Source: Kribbella catacumbae DSM 19601 | GTDB taxonomy: Bacteria; Actinomycetota; Actinomycetes; Propionibacteriales; Kribbellaceae | Assembly (NCBI RefSeq): GCF_000372465.1 | Contig: NZ_AQUZ01000019.1 | Coordinates: 71,933 to 135,932 of the forward strand | Length of the DNA stretch: 64,000 nt | Reading direction: 5' to 3' | Part shown: positions 38,935-48,165 of the stretch, one piece after another | How positions within the stretch are numbered: the stretch's first letter is position 1 | Layout of the letters: each line of letters starts with the position of its first letter | Notes under the pieces: model-generated | What the model was told of the DNA's origin: nothing | Databases searched by the model: none | The model's input: only the letters and a program-made list of their open reading frames with translations | Made by a program: the position numbers and the translations under genes

Positions 38935-39714
38935 TCAGCGGGCCATCCAGCCCCCGTCGACGACGAGGACGTGACCGTTGACGTAGTCGGCGGCGGCGGA
39001 ACTCAGGAAGACGACCGATCCGGCGATGTCGCGGGCCACGCCCCAGCGGCCGGCCGGGATGCGCTCGAGGATGGAACGGGACCGGTCCGGGTCCTCCCGC
39101 AGCGCCGTGGTGTTGTCGGTGGCGATGTAGCCGGGCGCGATGGCGTTGACCTGTACGCCGAGCGGGCCCCATTCGTTCGCCAGCGCCTTGGTGATCCCGG
39201 CGACGCCGTGCTTGCTGGCGGCGTACGACGCGACCCGGATCCCGCCCTGGAAGGACAACAGGCTCGCGATGCTGACGATCTTGCCGTGCCCGCGCTCCGC
39301 CATCGGCCGCCCGAACTGCTGGCAGAGGAAGAACAGGCCGGTCAGATTGGTGTCGACCACGCGATGCCAGGACTCGCGGCTCACAGCCAGCGAGTCGGCC
39401 CGGTCGATGATGCCGGCGTTGTTGACGAGGATGTCGACCTGGCGGTTGGCGGCCACCTCGGCTCCGACCCGCTCGACCGCGTCGTGGTCACTGACGTCGA
39501 GGTCGACGACCTCCACGTCCCGGCCGAGGTCGGCCACCTGGTCCCGGGTGGCCGACTGGCTTCCGGGCCGGCCCAGGAGGACCAGGTCGGCCCCTGCCTG
39601 GGCCAGTCCGAGAGCGACGGCCTGGCCCAGACCGCGACCGGCGCCGGTCACCACGGCGCAACGGCCGTGCAGATCGAAAGGCGAGCGGACGTCGGCGGCT
39701 GTCTGCGTGGTCAC
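38935..39714 (-). CDS. kduD: 2-dehydro-3-deoxy-D-gluconate 5-dehydrogenase (SDR)
   Basis: The protein has 259 residues; the GTG overlaps the kduI stop (GTGA). The Rossmann motif is VTGAGRGLGQAVA, followed by LVNNAGIIDR, catalytic Ser in SIASLLSFQGG and YAASKHG with Tyr and Lys. DNTTALREDPDRSRSILERI and PAGRWG are the KduD substrate-loop features. It reduces 2,5-diketo-3-deoxygluconate to KDG, the step after KduI in unsaturated uronate breakdown. Confidence 0.88.
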   Translation of the reverse strand: MTTQTAADVRSPFDLHGRCAVVTGAGRGLGQAVALGLAQAGADLVLLGRPGSQSATRDQVADLGRDVEVVDLDVSDHDAVERVGAEVAANRQVDILVNNAGIIDRADSLAVSRESWHRVVDTNLTGLFFLCQQFGRPMAERGHGKIVSIASLLSFQGGIRVASYAASKHGVAGITKALANEWGPLGVQVNAIAPGYIATDNTTALREDPDRSRSILERIPAGRWGVARDIAGSVVFLSSAAADYVNGHVLVVDGGWMAR

Positions 39715-40526
39715 AGGTCCTCCAGCGCTACCGGGCTCACATCGGTGTAGGTGTTGTTCTCGCCGCCCATCGCCCAGACGAAGGCATACGAGCCGGTACT
39801 GGCGCCCGAGTGGATCGACCACGGTGGCGAGATGACGGCCTCGCGGTTCCGCATCACGAGGTGCCGGGTCGCGCCGGGCCGGCCCAGGAAGTGGAAGATC
39901 CGGTCGTTCTCGTCCAGATCGACGTACAGGTAGACCTCGGTACGCCGGTCGTGCAGGTGCGGCGGGAAGGTGTTCCACACGGAGCCGTCGGCGATGACGG
40001 TCACGCCGAACTGGAGCACCGACGTCTGCAACTCCTGACCCCACGCGTACCGATAGAGGCTGCGCTCGTTGGCGCCTTGCGCCGAGCCCAGCGCGACCGG
40101 CTCGATCGCCGGGTGGCTGAGCGCGGTGGTGGGGTAGGTGGCGTGCGCCGGAGCGGAGACGAAGTAGAACGCGGCGTCGGCGCCGGCGAAGACGACCTCG
40201 CTACCGCGGCCGACGAACAGTCCGTCCAGATGCTCCAGTTCGAACTTCTCGTCGTCGACGAGCACGTGCCCGGACTGCCCGACGTTGACGATGCCCAGCT
40301 CGCGGCGCTCGAGGTGGGACGCGGTGCCGAGCACGTCCCAGGCCGGCAGCCCGAGCTGACCGGCACCGGGAACCGCGCCGCCGACGACCAGCCGGTCGTC
40401 GTGCGTGTACACGCCGTGCACCTCGCCCGTGCGGAACAGGTTCTGCACGAGGAAGTTCTCCCGCAGGTCCGCGGTCGTCGCCGTTTCAACGTTGGACTGG
40501 GATGCGGAGTACCTGACTTCGATCAA
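39711..40526 (-). CDS. kduI: 5-dehydro-4-deoxy-D-glucuronate isomerase
   Basis: The protein has 271 residues; TTG start with AGGAG 7 bases before it. The cupin metal site is seen as FPPHLHDRRTEVYLY (two His and one Glu) and SIHSG (third His), the KduI zinc ligands. Other family features are HGVYTHDDRLVVGG and GRGSEVVFAG. It isomerises the linear product of pectin, alginate-type or glycosaminoglycan lyases. First gene of the operon kduI-kduD-transporter-ALDH-oxidase. Confidence 0.9.
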   Translation of the reverse strand: MIEVRYSASQSNVETATTADLRENFLVQNLFRTGEVHGVYTHDDRLVVGGAVPGAGQLGLPAWDVLGTASHLERRELGIVNVGQSGHVLVDDEKFELEHLDGLFVGRGSEVVFAGADAAFYFVSAPAHATYPTTALSHPAIEPVALGSAQGANERSLYRYAWGQELQTSVLQFGVTVIADGSVWNTFPPHLHDRRTEVYLYVDLDENDRIFHFLGRPGATRHLVMRNREAVISPPWSIHSGASTGSYAFVWAMGGENNTYTDVSPVALEDL

Positions 40527-40550
40527 CGCGATCTCCTCGCTATCTGAACC

Positions 40551-40580
40551 ACGTTCTGCTACGTGAATTCGCTAGAACGT
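40551..40580. promoter_or_regulatory. dyad operator at the kdu promoter
   Basis: ACGTTCT at 40551-40557 is inverted as AGAACGT at 40574-40580. The second arm overlaps the -10 box of the kdu promoter, a good place for repression. Confidence 0.45.
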
Positions 40581-40605
40581 ACCCGTGGCTCCGATCACAG
40601 GTCAA
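40576..40605 (-). promoter_or_regulatory. promoter of the kduI operon
   Basis: On the minus strand TTGACC (40605-40600), 18 bases, TACGTT (40581-40576). The leader to the TTG start of kduI would be about 45 bases. Confidence 0.55.
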
Positions 40606-40617
40606 GAGCGCGAAGTT

Positions 40618-40635
40618 AGTCCATATATGTGGACT
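40618..40635. promoter_or_regulatory. IclR-type operator between kduI and iclR-like gene
   Basis: AGTCCA-TATATG-TGGACT has perfect 6-base arms with an AT-rich centre. It lies upstream of the kdu -35 box and before a TAGAGT (40642-40647) that may be the -10 of the regulator, so the regulator could control both directions. Confidence 0.5.
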
Positions 40636-40694
40636 GTGGTGTAGAGTCGTGCTGACGCGAGCACAGCGCGCAACAATTGATCGGGAGGTCTTCG

Positions 40695-41486
40695 GTGGGT
40701 ACGGAGAACATGGGGAACGGCAGCTCCACCACCGGACAGGTTAAGTCCGCCGCGCGGGTCCTCGATGTCCTCGATGACATCGCCGCTCGTGGACCCGGCA
40801 CGCAGCTGCAGCTGGCCAACCGGCTGGGCATTCCGAAGAGCAGCCTGCACGCACTCCTGCGCACCATGTGCATCCGCGGCTGGCTGGACACCGACCAGAC
40901 CGGCAGCGTCTACCGGCTCGGGATCCACACCCTGACGGTCAGTTCGGCCTACCTCGACGGTGACCCGGTCCTCGCCCAAGCGTCCGCCGTCATGGACGAG
41001 ATCGCGGCGGCCACCGAGGAGACCGTGCACCTGGGGCGCCTGGAAGGCCCGGACGTCATCTACACCGCCAAGCGCGAGTCCAAGCACCCGCTGCGGATGC
41101 ACTCGGCCGTCGGCCGCCGCCTGCCCGCCTACGCAACGTCCCTCGGCCGGGCGATGCTCGCAGAGCAGCCGGAAGCCGTCCGTGACACGCTGATTCCGGA
41201 AAAGATCGAGCCCCTCACCTCGCACGCCACCACGGACCGGGGCACTCTGCTCGCGATCATCGAGAAGGCCAAACAGGTCGGCTACGCGGAAGAGAGCGAG
41301 GAATCGTGCCTGGGCGTGCGCTGCTTCGGCGTCGCCTTGCCCTTCTCGCGCGCATCGGTCGACGCGCTCAGCGTCGCGGTCCCGATCAGCCGCCTCGACA
41401 AGGCACGGGAGGACTTCATCATCGAGTCCCTGCTGAGTGTGAAGGCCCGCCTGTCGGCGCTCCACGACAACAGCATGCTTCGCTGA
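40695..41486 (+). CDS. IclR-family transcriptional regulator
   Basis: The protein has 263 residues from the GTG at 40695, which has GGGAGG in front. An N-terminal winged helix (about 15-75: GTQLQLANRLGIPKSSLHAL) is followed by the IclR effector domain with HLGRLEGPDVIYTAKRES, LPAYATSLGRAMLA and SCLGVRCFGVALPF. IclR proteins of the KdgR type control pectin/uronate use and respond to KDG. The divergent position makes the kdu operon the probable target, with release by KDG as inference. Confidence 0.85.
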   Translation: MGTENMGNGSSTTGQVKSAARVLDVLDDIAARGPGTQLQLANRLGIPKSSLHALLRTMCIRGWLDTDQTGSVYRLGIHTLTVSSAYLDGDPVLAQASAVMDEIAAATEETVHLGRLEGPDVIYTAKRESKHPLRMHSAVGRRLPAYATSLGRAMLAEQPEAVRDTLIPEKIEPLTSHATTDRGTLLAIIEKAKQVGYAEESEESCLGVRCFGVALPFSRASVDALSVAVPISRLDKAREDFIIESLLSVKARLSALHDNSMLR

Positions 41487-41489
41487 AAC

Positions 41490-41720
41490 ACCTACCCTGC
41501 CGGCGTCCCATCGTGCTCTCGCGGACGGTCAGGGAGAAGTCCGAGACGGTGTCCTCGACGACGAGGTCGGTTTGCTCTGGGCGCGGGCCAGCAGATCCGT
41601 GGGACAGAAGACCGCGTCGGGCCGAGGTCCCCTTGGTCCAGCAGGCTTTGCATCGCGATCATCCCGTCCTTGCGGTGATAGCCGGCGGTCGGCAGGGTCA
41701 TCGACACGGGCGGACAGATA
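41490..41720 (-). pseudogene. LacI-type regulator, C-terminal remnant
   Basis: Minus strand: TAGYHRKDGMIAMQSLLDQG in one frame, then PDAVFCPTDLLARAQ and VVEDTVSDFSLTVRE in others. This is the effector-binding end of a LacI-family protein (G...GM.A...LL..G..PDAVFC..D..A). At least two frame changes; no HTH is left. Confidence 0.5.
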
Positions 41721-41873
41721 CAACACTGGATCGCCGACGGGCTCGGCCGGCTCGGGACTGAGACGGTTGCCGCAGTATTCGCCCTACTGCTACTCGTCGC
41801 GATCGTCGTCGTCCGCCGCGCCAGGAGATCCCGGAGTGCCACCGGCCGCGGCACGCCCGGCCCGACCTGAAAC

Positions 41874-42360
41874 TCAGCCTGGATACACCTGCCGTGTAGT
41901 TACGGCCAGCTCGCGGTAGACCCTGCGGGCCTCGGCCTGTGCGGCGACGGCATCGTGGTAGCGGTCGGCCGCTGCACGGTAGTTCGCCAGGTTCGTGTTC
42001 GCCCAAGCAGTGAGAGGCCGGTCGCCGATCGCCTGATACAGGCCGATCGCGTGCCGCGTGACGGTGATCGCCTCGTCGTACTGGACGGCACGGGTCAGAT
42101 ACATGCCGAGGAAGACCTCGGTCTGTGCGAGGACCCCGCGGAAGTTCGGGTCGGTGGCGGCAAGATCTGTGTAGATCGCCTGGGCCTGTTTCTGTGCCTC
42201 TACCGCTGCAGCAGGTCGTCCGGCGCGGTCGCGGATCGCAGCGAGGTTGCCAGCCGCCCAAGCTTCGCGCGATCGGTCGCCCACCTCCCGGCAGGCCGCG
42301 ATCGCATTCACGGCGGCATCGGCTGCCCTGTCGTGCTGTCCGGCATACGAGAGGTAGACG
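41874..42360 (-). pseudogene. TPR protein, 5'-truncated tail
   Basis: The frame reads from VYLSYAGQHDRAADAAVNAI through REAWAAGNLAAIRDRAGRPA and YDEAITVTRHAIGLYQAIGD to the stop, four TPR units. A GTG at 42311 gives a 145-residue product, but there is no ribosome site. The first units continue past 42311 into the toxin gene, where similarity stops near 42360. It is the tail of a larger TPR protein cut by a deletion. Confidence 0.6.
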
Positions 42361-45300
42361 CCCGTCCGAGCATGTCGAACCGCTGCGTCAGCACCTCGTT
42401 GCCACGGGCATCGGTGGTCGAGCGCTCGTTGCCCTGCACATCGAGTTCGAGCGACGTGCGGAGAATGTCGGTCTTGTTGTCGGCCAGGGTGAGATAGCTG
42501 CGACCGAGCGCATCCAGCCGGGTTGTCGTGAAGGTCCGGGCGTAGGCCGCAGACAGTTCCGCCTCTCGACTGCCAGTGTGCTCGATGTACCAGCGGCTGT
42601 CGGTCACCGTGTCTCCGGCATCCCAGTCTTGCTGATCCCAGGCGCCGATGACGATCTTGCCGTAGGTACCGTCCGGCTGATCCGTGCGGACGTTCCGGCC
42701 GAGCGGATCGTAGCGGAGGACCGGCGTGACACCGGAATGAATCAGCTCGGACTCGGTGTCGAAATCGGCCGTCGGTGCGAAGTACGGTTCGTAACGCTTG
42801 ACCGGCTGACCTTTGTTGTCGTGGATCGTGCGCCCCGTGCCGACCCAGCGCGGCGCGTCGTCATCACCCGGTTCGGCCTGGACCTTGGTCAGGATGATCC
42901 GTCCGGTGCCGTCGCCGTACGTGCGCGACTCCTGGATGCGGGTGCCGCGGTGCTCCTCGCGGGCGTAGGTTCGGAAGACCACCGGCACCGCCGTGAGGTC
43001 GTACTCGAGCCAGCTGGTCGGTGCCTCCGCAGTGTCGCCCTCGCCGTTCTTGCCCTGAACAACCGTCGCAATGACCAGGCCGACCTCGTCGAACTGCACC
43101 ACCGACCTGTTGCCGTTGGCATCGGTGACCGCGGAAGACTGCAGGACGCGGTAATCGAGCTCGGCGGTGGCGACGTTGCCCACAGGGTCCTCGACCCGGA
43201 CCGGGACCAGGTAGCGCTCGTCGTACTCGATCCGGCTGATGGCGCCGAAGGGATCGACTGCGGCAGTCGGTAGGTAGAAGTGGTTCGGGTCGAGGATCTG
43301 AGTGCCTGAGGGTGACCACCAGCCGGGCTCGTTGTCGACCTCGACATAGCCGGCGGCCCGTAGGGCGTTTGCGCCGATGCGGTCGTCGTACAGGGCGGTG
43401 ATCTGGTTGTCGGCGAACGTCTGTTGGTAGCTGCGGGCTGGGATGGCTCGGGTGCCTACTTGGTGGCGTGGGAGTTCGGTGGTGAGGTCGTCGGAGAGGT
43501 ACGTCTGGAGGCTGGCGGCGAGCACCCGACGTTCGGGCGTTGCGCCGGTGATGTCCTGATGGAAGGGGATCTCGAGGCAGTTGTCGATCGCTGCGTCCAG
43601 TGCGGCGGGATCGGCGAGGAGTGGGCTTGTGACGCCGCCGATCTCGTACGACGTCTCCGCGATCAGGAGGCCGATCCGACGGGGACCGGTTGCGGCAACC
43701 TGGTTCTCGAGGACGCGATCAGTACAGGTGATGTGAGTTCGCGTCTGCTCGGCGTCGCCCGGGGTCTGCCGGCCGTAGGCGACCGATGCCGATCGCACGA
43801 CGTTGCCCCAGGCATCGACTCTCAGCGTGAGCTCGTGGACGATCCGCGGGTCGGCGGAGTTCCGCTCGGTGTGAATCGAGAGGGTCTGGTCCGGCAGGCG
43901 TTCGATCACTGCGTCGCGTCCGTCAACGGCCGGTTGCAGCCTCCGGAGTCGATAGCCGGTCTCGGTGGTCTGGTACGGATCCTCCTCCAGCGAGCTGCCG
44001 TCCTCGGCGCTGATCTCCTCGCGCAGCACCGCGCCCCGGAGCGCGCGGCACGCCTCACGCTCCTCTTCTGCGGACAGCCCGGTGGGCAAGACCGTGTCCG
44101 GGAGGAGCGGTCCGGCCTGCCGGTACTCGTCGGCGAACTGCTTCGCGACCACATCGCGGCCGGCGTACCAACCCGTGTGCTGCCACTGCTTGATGACCGC
44201 CGGTGGCTGGAAGAGCTCGGAGGTTCCAGGCTGAGCGCGTCGCGTTGTTCGACGTACCCGAAGCCGCGGAACTCGCGGTCGGTGCCGTCGTAGTAGCCAT
44301 GCCGATAGCGGTACGTCGTCACGGTCGTCGTCTCGGCGACGGTGTCGGTCGTGGTCGACGTACTGACGACGAGTACCGGGAATGGCAGTCGGGTGACCCA
44401 GGGAATGCCGGCCGCCTTGTCCTGCAAGTAGTACGACGTCGACGACGCGTACTCGAGTCGGGTGATCAGGCCGCGGCTGTTGTCGAGCTCGGTCAACAGG
44501 TGCGGCTTGCCGCCAGCCATCAGGTCCACGAAAAGCACCTGGTGCTCACCATCGGGACGGTCTTCGGAGATCACCAGGCACGATGTGCCCTTGCCCAAGG
44601 CATCTGCCACTTGGACCTCGCCGTTGGGGCAGGAAGCGGTGACGGTCTCGGCCGGGCTCCATGAGTTGCCAGCCTGGTTGAACCACACGCGGACCTCGTC
44701 AGGACCGACGTACAGCAGATCGGTCGGGCCGCTGCCGTCGACATCACCGAAACGCACCCGGCGCTGGTCGAAGCGGTCCGGCGTGTCGAAGACCGGGGCC
44801 GAGGCCATGGTCACCTTGGCGCCGAAGCGCCCGTGGCCGAGGTTCGGCCAGTAGGCGACCTCACCATTGCGGATCCGGACCAGATCGGTGAGGCTATCGC
44901 CGGACATGTCCGCGAGATAGACGGCTTGTTCGGGGTCCGCGAACACCAGGCGTGGACCGTGCTCCTCGTCTCCGGCAGCGTGGGCCTCGCGAGCGTGGCC
45001 GAATCCCTTGACGCCTGCCGCCTCGTACCAGGTGAGGCCGTCGTCCGCGGAGCGGAGCAGATCGGACAGACCGTCGCCGGTCAGGTCGACCATCCGCAGG
45101 TTGGGATCACCGACGGGGACGGTCGGGAGCGATTCGAAGGGCACGAACGGAGACCATCCGCTCTCGCTGCGGCCGTAGTACCCGGGGGCCGCCGTGCCGA
45201 AGTCGACAAGGTCCGCGACACCGTCTCCGGTGAGATCGATGAGCTGCCGGTCGGCGCGCAGTTCCGCTGCCGACGGCAACGGGTCGACAAGTCGTGGCGG

Positions 45301-46524
45301 TGCGATCGTGCCGCCGCCGAGATTGGCGCGGTAGAACCACGCGCCACCCTCCTCCGCGAGGATGCCCACGATTCCTTCGCCGTCGAGATCCGTCCAGCGT
45401 TGGCCCTTCGGAGGCGGCTCTCCCTCGAACGGCACCGGCTGCGCCGAAACCTTGCGCTCTGCGTACCCGAACCTGGTCGGCGGCATCGCCTTGGATCGGT
45501 ACGCCTGACCGTCGCGGACATAGCCCTGATGTGTCACCGACGTCAGCAAGGTGAGCGCGGCGTCCTCGCCGTACTCGAGGTCGGTCGATCGGACGAGCAC
45601 CGGCTGGTCGCCCAACTCACTGATCCGATGGAACATCAGCAGCCGTTGGCACAACCGGTACACCCGCTGCTCGAACCCGGAGCGGTACGTCGAGTACGGG
45701 TCGAGCCGGACTCGCCAAGGCGACGTTTCATCCGGCGTCTGTTCGTGTTCGCCGTAGTCCAGCACGAGCTCGAAGAGGAAGGCGGCGGCGATGCCGGGGC
45801 GCTCGTTGCCGTAGCGGATCCGCTTCAGATACCGATGCGCGAACGCCGTACCGTGCTGCAGCCGGTTGCGTTCCGCGGAAGGGTCGACGCCGTCGGCGTT
45901 CTCTTGCTTGTACTCGTAGAGCACGATGTTGCCGCGATCATCGGCCGACCGTTCGAGCAGCCAGCGGAACACCCGCCGCGGATCGGCCGGATCCACGATC
46001 CGCGCGGCCGGGTCGCGGCCGAAGATGCGCTCGATGTTGTCGCCTCCGGTGACCCGCCAGTGCGTGTCGCCGGTCTCTGCGTGCCGCCAACGCTCGATCC
46101 GCTCGAACGCGCCCTCACTCCGCGGACGGTACTGCTCGACGACGAAGTCGCCGTCGGTCCGCCGTACGGGCTCCCACTTCGTACCGTTCAGTTGCAAGGA
46201 CGGGACCAGGTCCTCTGCGCCGGTCAGCTGGAAGACGTCGGATTCGTCGTACTTCGGTACACCGCGGTCGGTCCGGCGTGATACCGACGGCACGTCGAGA
46301 CTCCACCCGAGACCGAACGGACTGCTGCCCGCACCTGAGTCGTAGCTCAGTCCCACCTGCGGGTCGACACCACCACGTCCCGGAGACATCGTCACTGGGA
46401 CCGCGATGTTCGCCGTACCCGTGACCGGATTGGCTGTCGCCTTCTCGCCCATCCCCCGGATCGCACCGCCGGCCTTCGGCAGCGACAACGACGGCAGATC
46501 ACGCGTAGCGGCCTGGTCAGGCAT
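42308..46524 (-). pseudogene. SpvB/TcB-like insecticidal-toxin gene, frameshifted and 3'-truncated
   Basis: The start is the ATG at 46524, with GGGGGAG 7 bases before it. The N-terminal SpvB domain reads LPKAGGAIRGMGEKATANPV and LSYDSGAGSSPFGLGWSLDV. FG-GAP/VCBS-like repeats follow (VDLTGDGLSDLLRS, ADMSGDSLTDLVRI, GDVDGSGPTDLLYV), then the TcdB middle region. Near 44218 one base is lost: the first frame runs off into Ser/Arg-rich sequence. The second frame resumes exactly where expected (LFQPPAVIKQWQHTGWYAGR) and continues 640 residues to QRFDMLGRA, where it is cut off near 42360. The RHS core and toxic C-terminus are missing. TcB proteins form the cocoon of Tc toxin complexes; no TcA or other partner is nearby. 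Confidence 0.75.
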
Positions 46525-46590
46525 CAACGACTCCCCCAGCGTCAGGTTCCCGATCGAACACACCGAGTATCGAGTCAGTTGCGGGACGCA

Positions 46591-46818
46591 TCAATCCCGG
46601 CGGCCCCTTGGGCCGGAACCCGTGCCCCTTCGCGCATATCTCTCGGGAAGGTCCAGATCGTCGAATCGCCCGAGGGCCGTATTCCCTTCGGTGATCGCAT
46701 GCCCATTGCTCGGCCGGTTGAGTGGCCCGTCTCCAGGCAATGCCAGGCAGCCGTACAAGGTTGCCACTGGCACCTTCAGGTATTCCGAGACCTGGTTGAC
46801 GTCCCAGAGGTTGTCGAC
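46591..46818 (-). pseudogene. excisionase (HTH_17) remnant, opposite to the integrase
   Basis: DNLWDVNQVSEYLKVPVATL then YGC is the first half of an actinobacterial Xis/MerR-like HTH (LW.V..V.EYL.VP..TLY.W). After it the second half (normally GKHLRY..) is degenerate, and there is no ribosome site. It lies on the minus strand and abuts the truncated 5' end of the integrase, whereas functional xis-int pairs run the same way. Confidence 0.55.
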
Positions 46819-46833
46819 TTCTGCCAGCTCTTC

Positions 46834-48030
46834 ATGAAGGATCAGCAGGCCTTGGTGGAGGCGGAGATCAACTCGCCGGTCACGCTGGAGACCTATCGGT
46901 ACCAAACGGCCAAGAACATCTTGCCGCGGATTGGCGAGCTGGCCCTTGAAGAAGCCACGACTCCTCGGGTGAATCGAGTGATCGTAGCGATCAAGGATGA
47001 GGTCGGAGCGGCGTCGGCCAAGACCTGCAAGAGCATCCTGGCCGGTTCATTCGCTCTCGCGGTCAGGTACGGCGCATTGAAGTTGAATCCAGTTCGAGAG
47101 ATCGCATCCTTGGCGAATTCGACAAGGCGCAAACCGACCCGCGCGTTGGAGCAGACCGAACGAGACGACTGGTTCGAGCTGCTGCGGCAGGACGAGCGAG
47201 CGGTCAAGGCCGATCTGATCGACTTCAGCAAGTTCATGATCGCGACCGGCGAGCGCATCGGTGAGTGCCTTGCCGTTTCGTGGCGAGATCTCGACCGGCA
47301 GACCGGTGAAGTCGATTGCAGCCATCAGATCCAGAGGATCAAGGGGCAAGGGCTCATCCGGCGGCGGGTGAAGTCAGCTGCCGGCGAACGGATCCTGAAG
47401 CTTCCGGAATGGGCACTCGAGATGCTCAACGATCGCTGGAAACCGGGGACATCGCTTGACGCGCCACTCTTCCCCGATTCGAAGGGAGGCTTCCGGGACC
47501 CCCACAACGTGAGCAAGGCGCTTCGCGATGCCCGCCGACCCATTGGCAGTCAGCGACGCCGGGAGCTCGGCGCGTTGCTACGGCAGCACAGAAGGGCGGC
47601 GAATCTGACCCAGACGCAGGCCGTGGCCAAGCTGGGGTGGCCAAAGACGCGCGTGAGCCTGGTTGAGACAGGACGAGTCCGCGTGGAGATCGAGGATGCG
47701 ATTGCCCTCGCAGACGCGTATCGGATACCGCGTGCCGCCCGGTCGGCGTTGCTGGAGATGACCGAACTCGCTGGCATGCGCACTGTGGCGGACGAGCTCT
47801 CGTGGGTCACCTCGCACAAGTTCCGCAAGACCACGGCGACCATCCTCGAGGATGCCGGCCAGTCGCCGCGTCAGATCGCGGATCAGCTCGGACACTCGCG
47901 CCTGTCGACAACGATGGATGACTACATCGGCCGTAAGACCCGCAATCCGGAGGCCGCGAAGCACCTCGACGACGCGATGCGGTCCATCCATGAACAGGAT
48001 CGACAGGCGCCGCCAGGTCCCGACCGCTGA
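46834..48030 (+). CDS. tyrosine integrase with nested HTH domain, probably N-terminally truncated
   Basis: The frame is open from 46579, but before about 46815 it is the antisense of the excisionase relic. The ATG at 46834 gives about 398 residues and has no ribosome site. The core-binding part starts at SPVTLETYRYQTAKNILPRI; the usual arm-binding domain of about 60 residues is missing. Catalytic residues are complete: Arg in TGERIGECL, His and Arg in TSHKFRKTTATIL, His in QLGHSR and Tyr in TMDDYIGR. Between box I and box II about 75 residues of an XRE-type HTH are inserted (RRELGALLRQHRRAANLTQ, WPKTRVSLVETGRVR). It would cut at the tRNA-derived site 94 bases downstream if still active. Confidence 0.75.
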   Translation: MKDQQALVEAEINSPVTLETYRYQTAKNILPRIGELALEEATTPRVNRVIVAIKDEVGAASAKTCKSILAGSFALAVRYGALKLNPVREIASLANSTRRKPTRALEQTERDDWFELLRQDERAVKADLIDFSKFMIATGERIGECLAVSWRDLDRQTGEVDCSHQIQRIKGQGLIRRRVKSAAGERILKLPEWALEMLNDRWKPGTSLDAPLFPDSKGGFRDPHNVSKALRDARRPIGSQRRRELGALLRQHRRAANLTQTQAVAKLGWPKTRVSLVETGRVRVEIEDAIALADAYRIPRAARSALLEMTELAGMRTVADELSWVTSHKFRKTTATILEDAGQSPRQIADQLGHSRLSTTMDDYIGRKTRNPEAAKHLDDAMRSIHEQDRQAPPGPDR

Positions 48031-48123
48031 CGAAAGGGTGTCGAGGCGAGAGCTCAAAGTCGTGAGTAAGTCGTGAGTTGCGCCCCTCGGGGACATGCCT
48101 CTATGGGCATAAGTGCAGTTCAG

Positions 48124-48165
48124 AGAGCCGACGAGGGGACTCGAACCCCTAACCACCGCTTCACC
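48124..48165 (-). other. tRNA 3'-end fragment, attachment site (att)
   Basis: The minus strand reads ...GGTT AGGGG TTCGAGT CCCCT CGTCGGC T, a full T-arm (5-bp stem, 7-base loop) and the 3' strand of an acceptor stem with discriminator T. The anticodon and D arms are absent, so it is a tRNA tail, the usual duplicated core of an integrated element. The sequence best resembles actinobacterial tRNA-Thr (inference from memory). The integrase ends 94 bases to the left. Confidence 0.65.

Noticed and set aside
44210..44225. Programmed ribosomal frameshift in the toxin gene
   Set aside because: No slippery heptamer or downstream stem at the shift, and the gene is also truncated at its 3' end, so decay or a read error is simpler.
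44833..46281. 482-codon plus-strand frame
   Set aside because: Antisense of the SpvB-like gene, whose motifs are clear.
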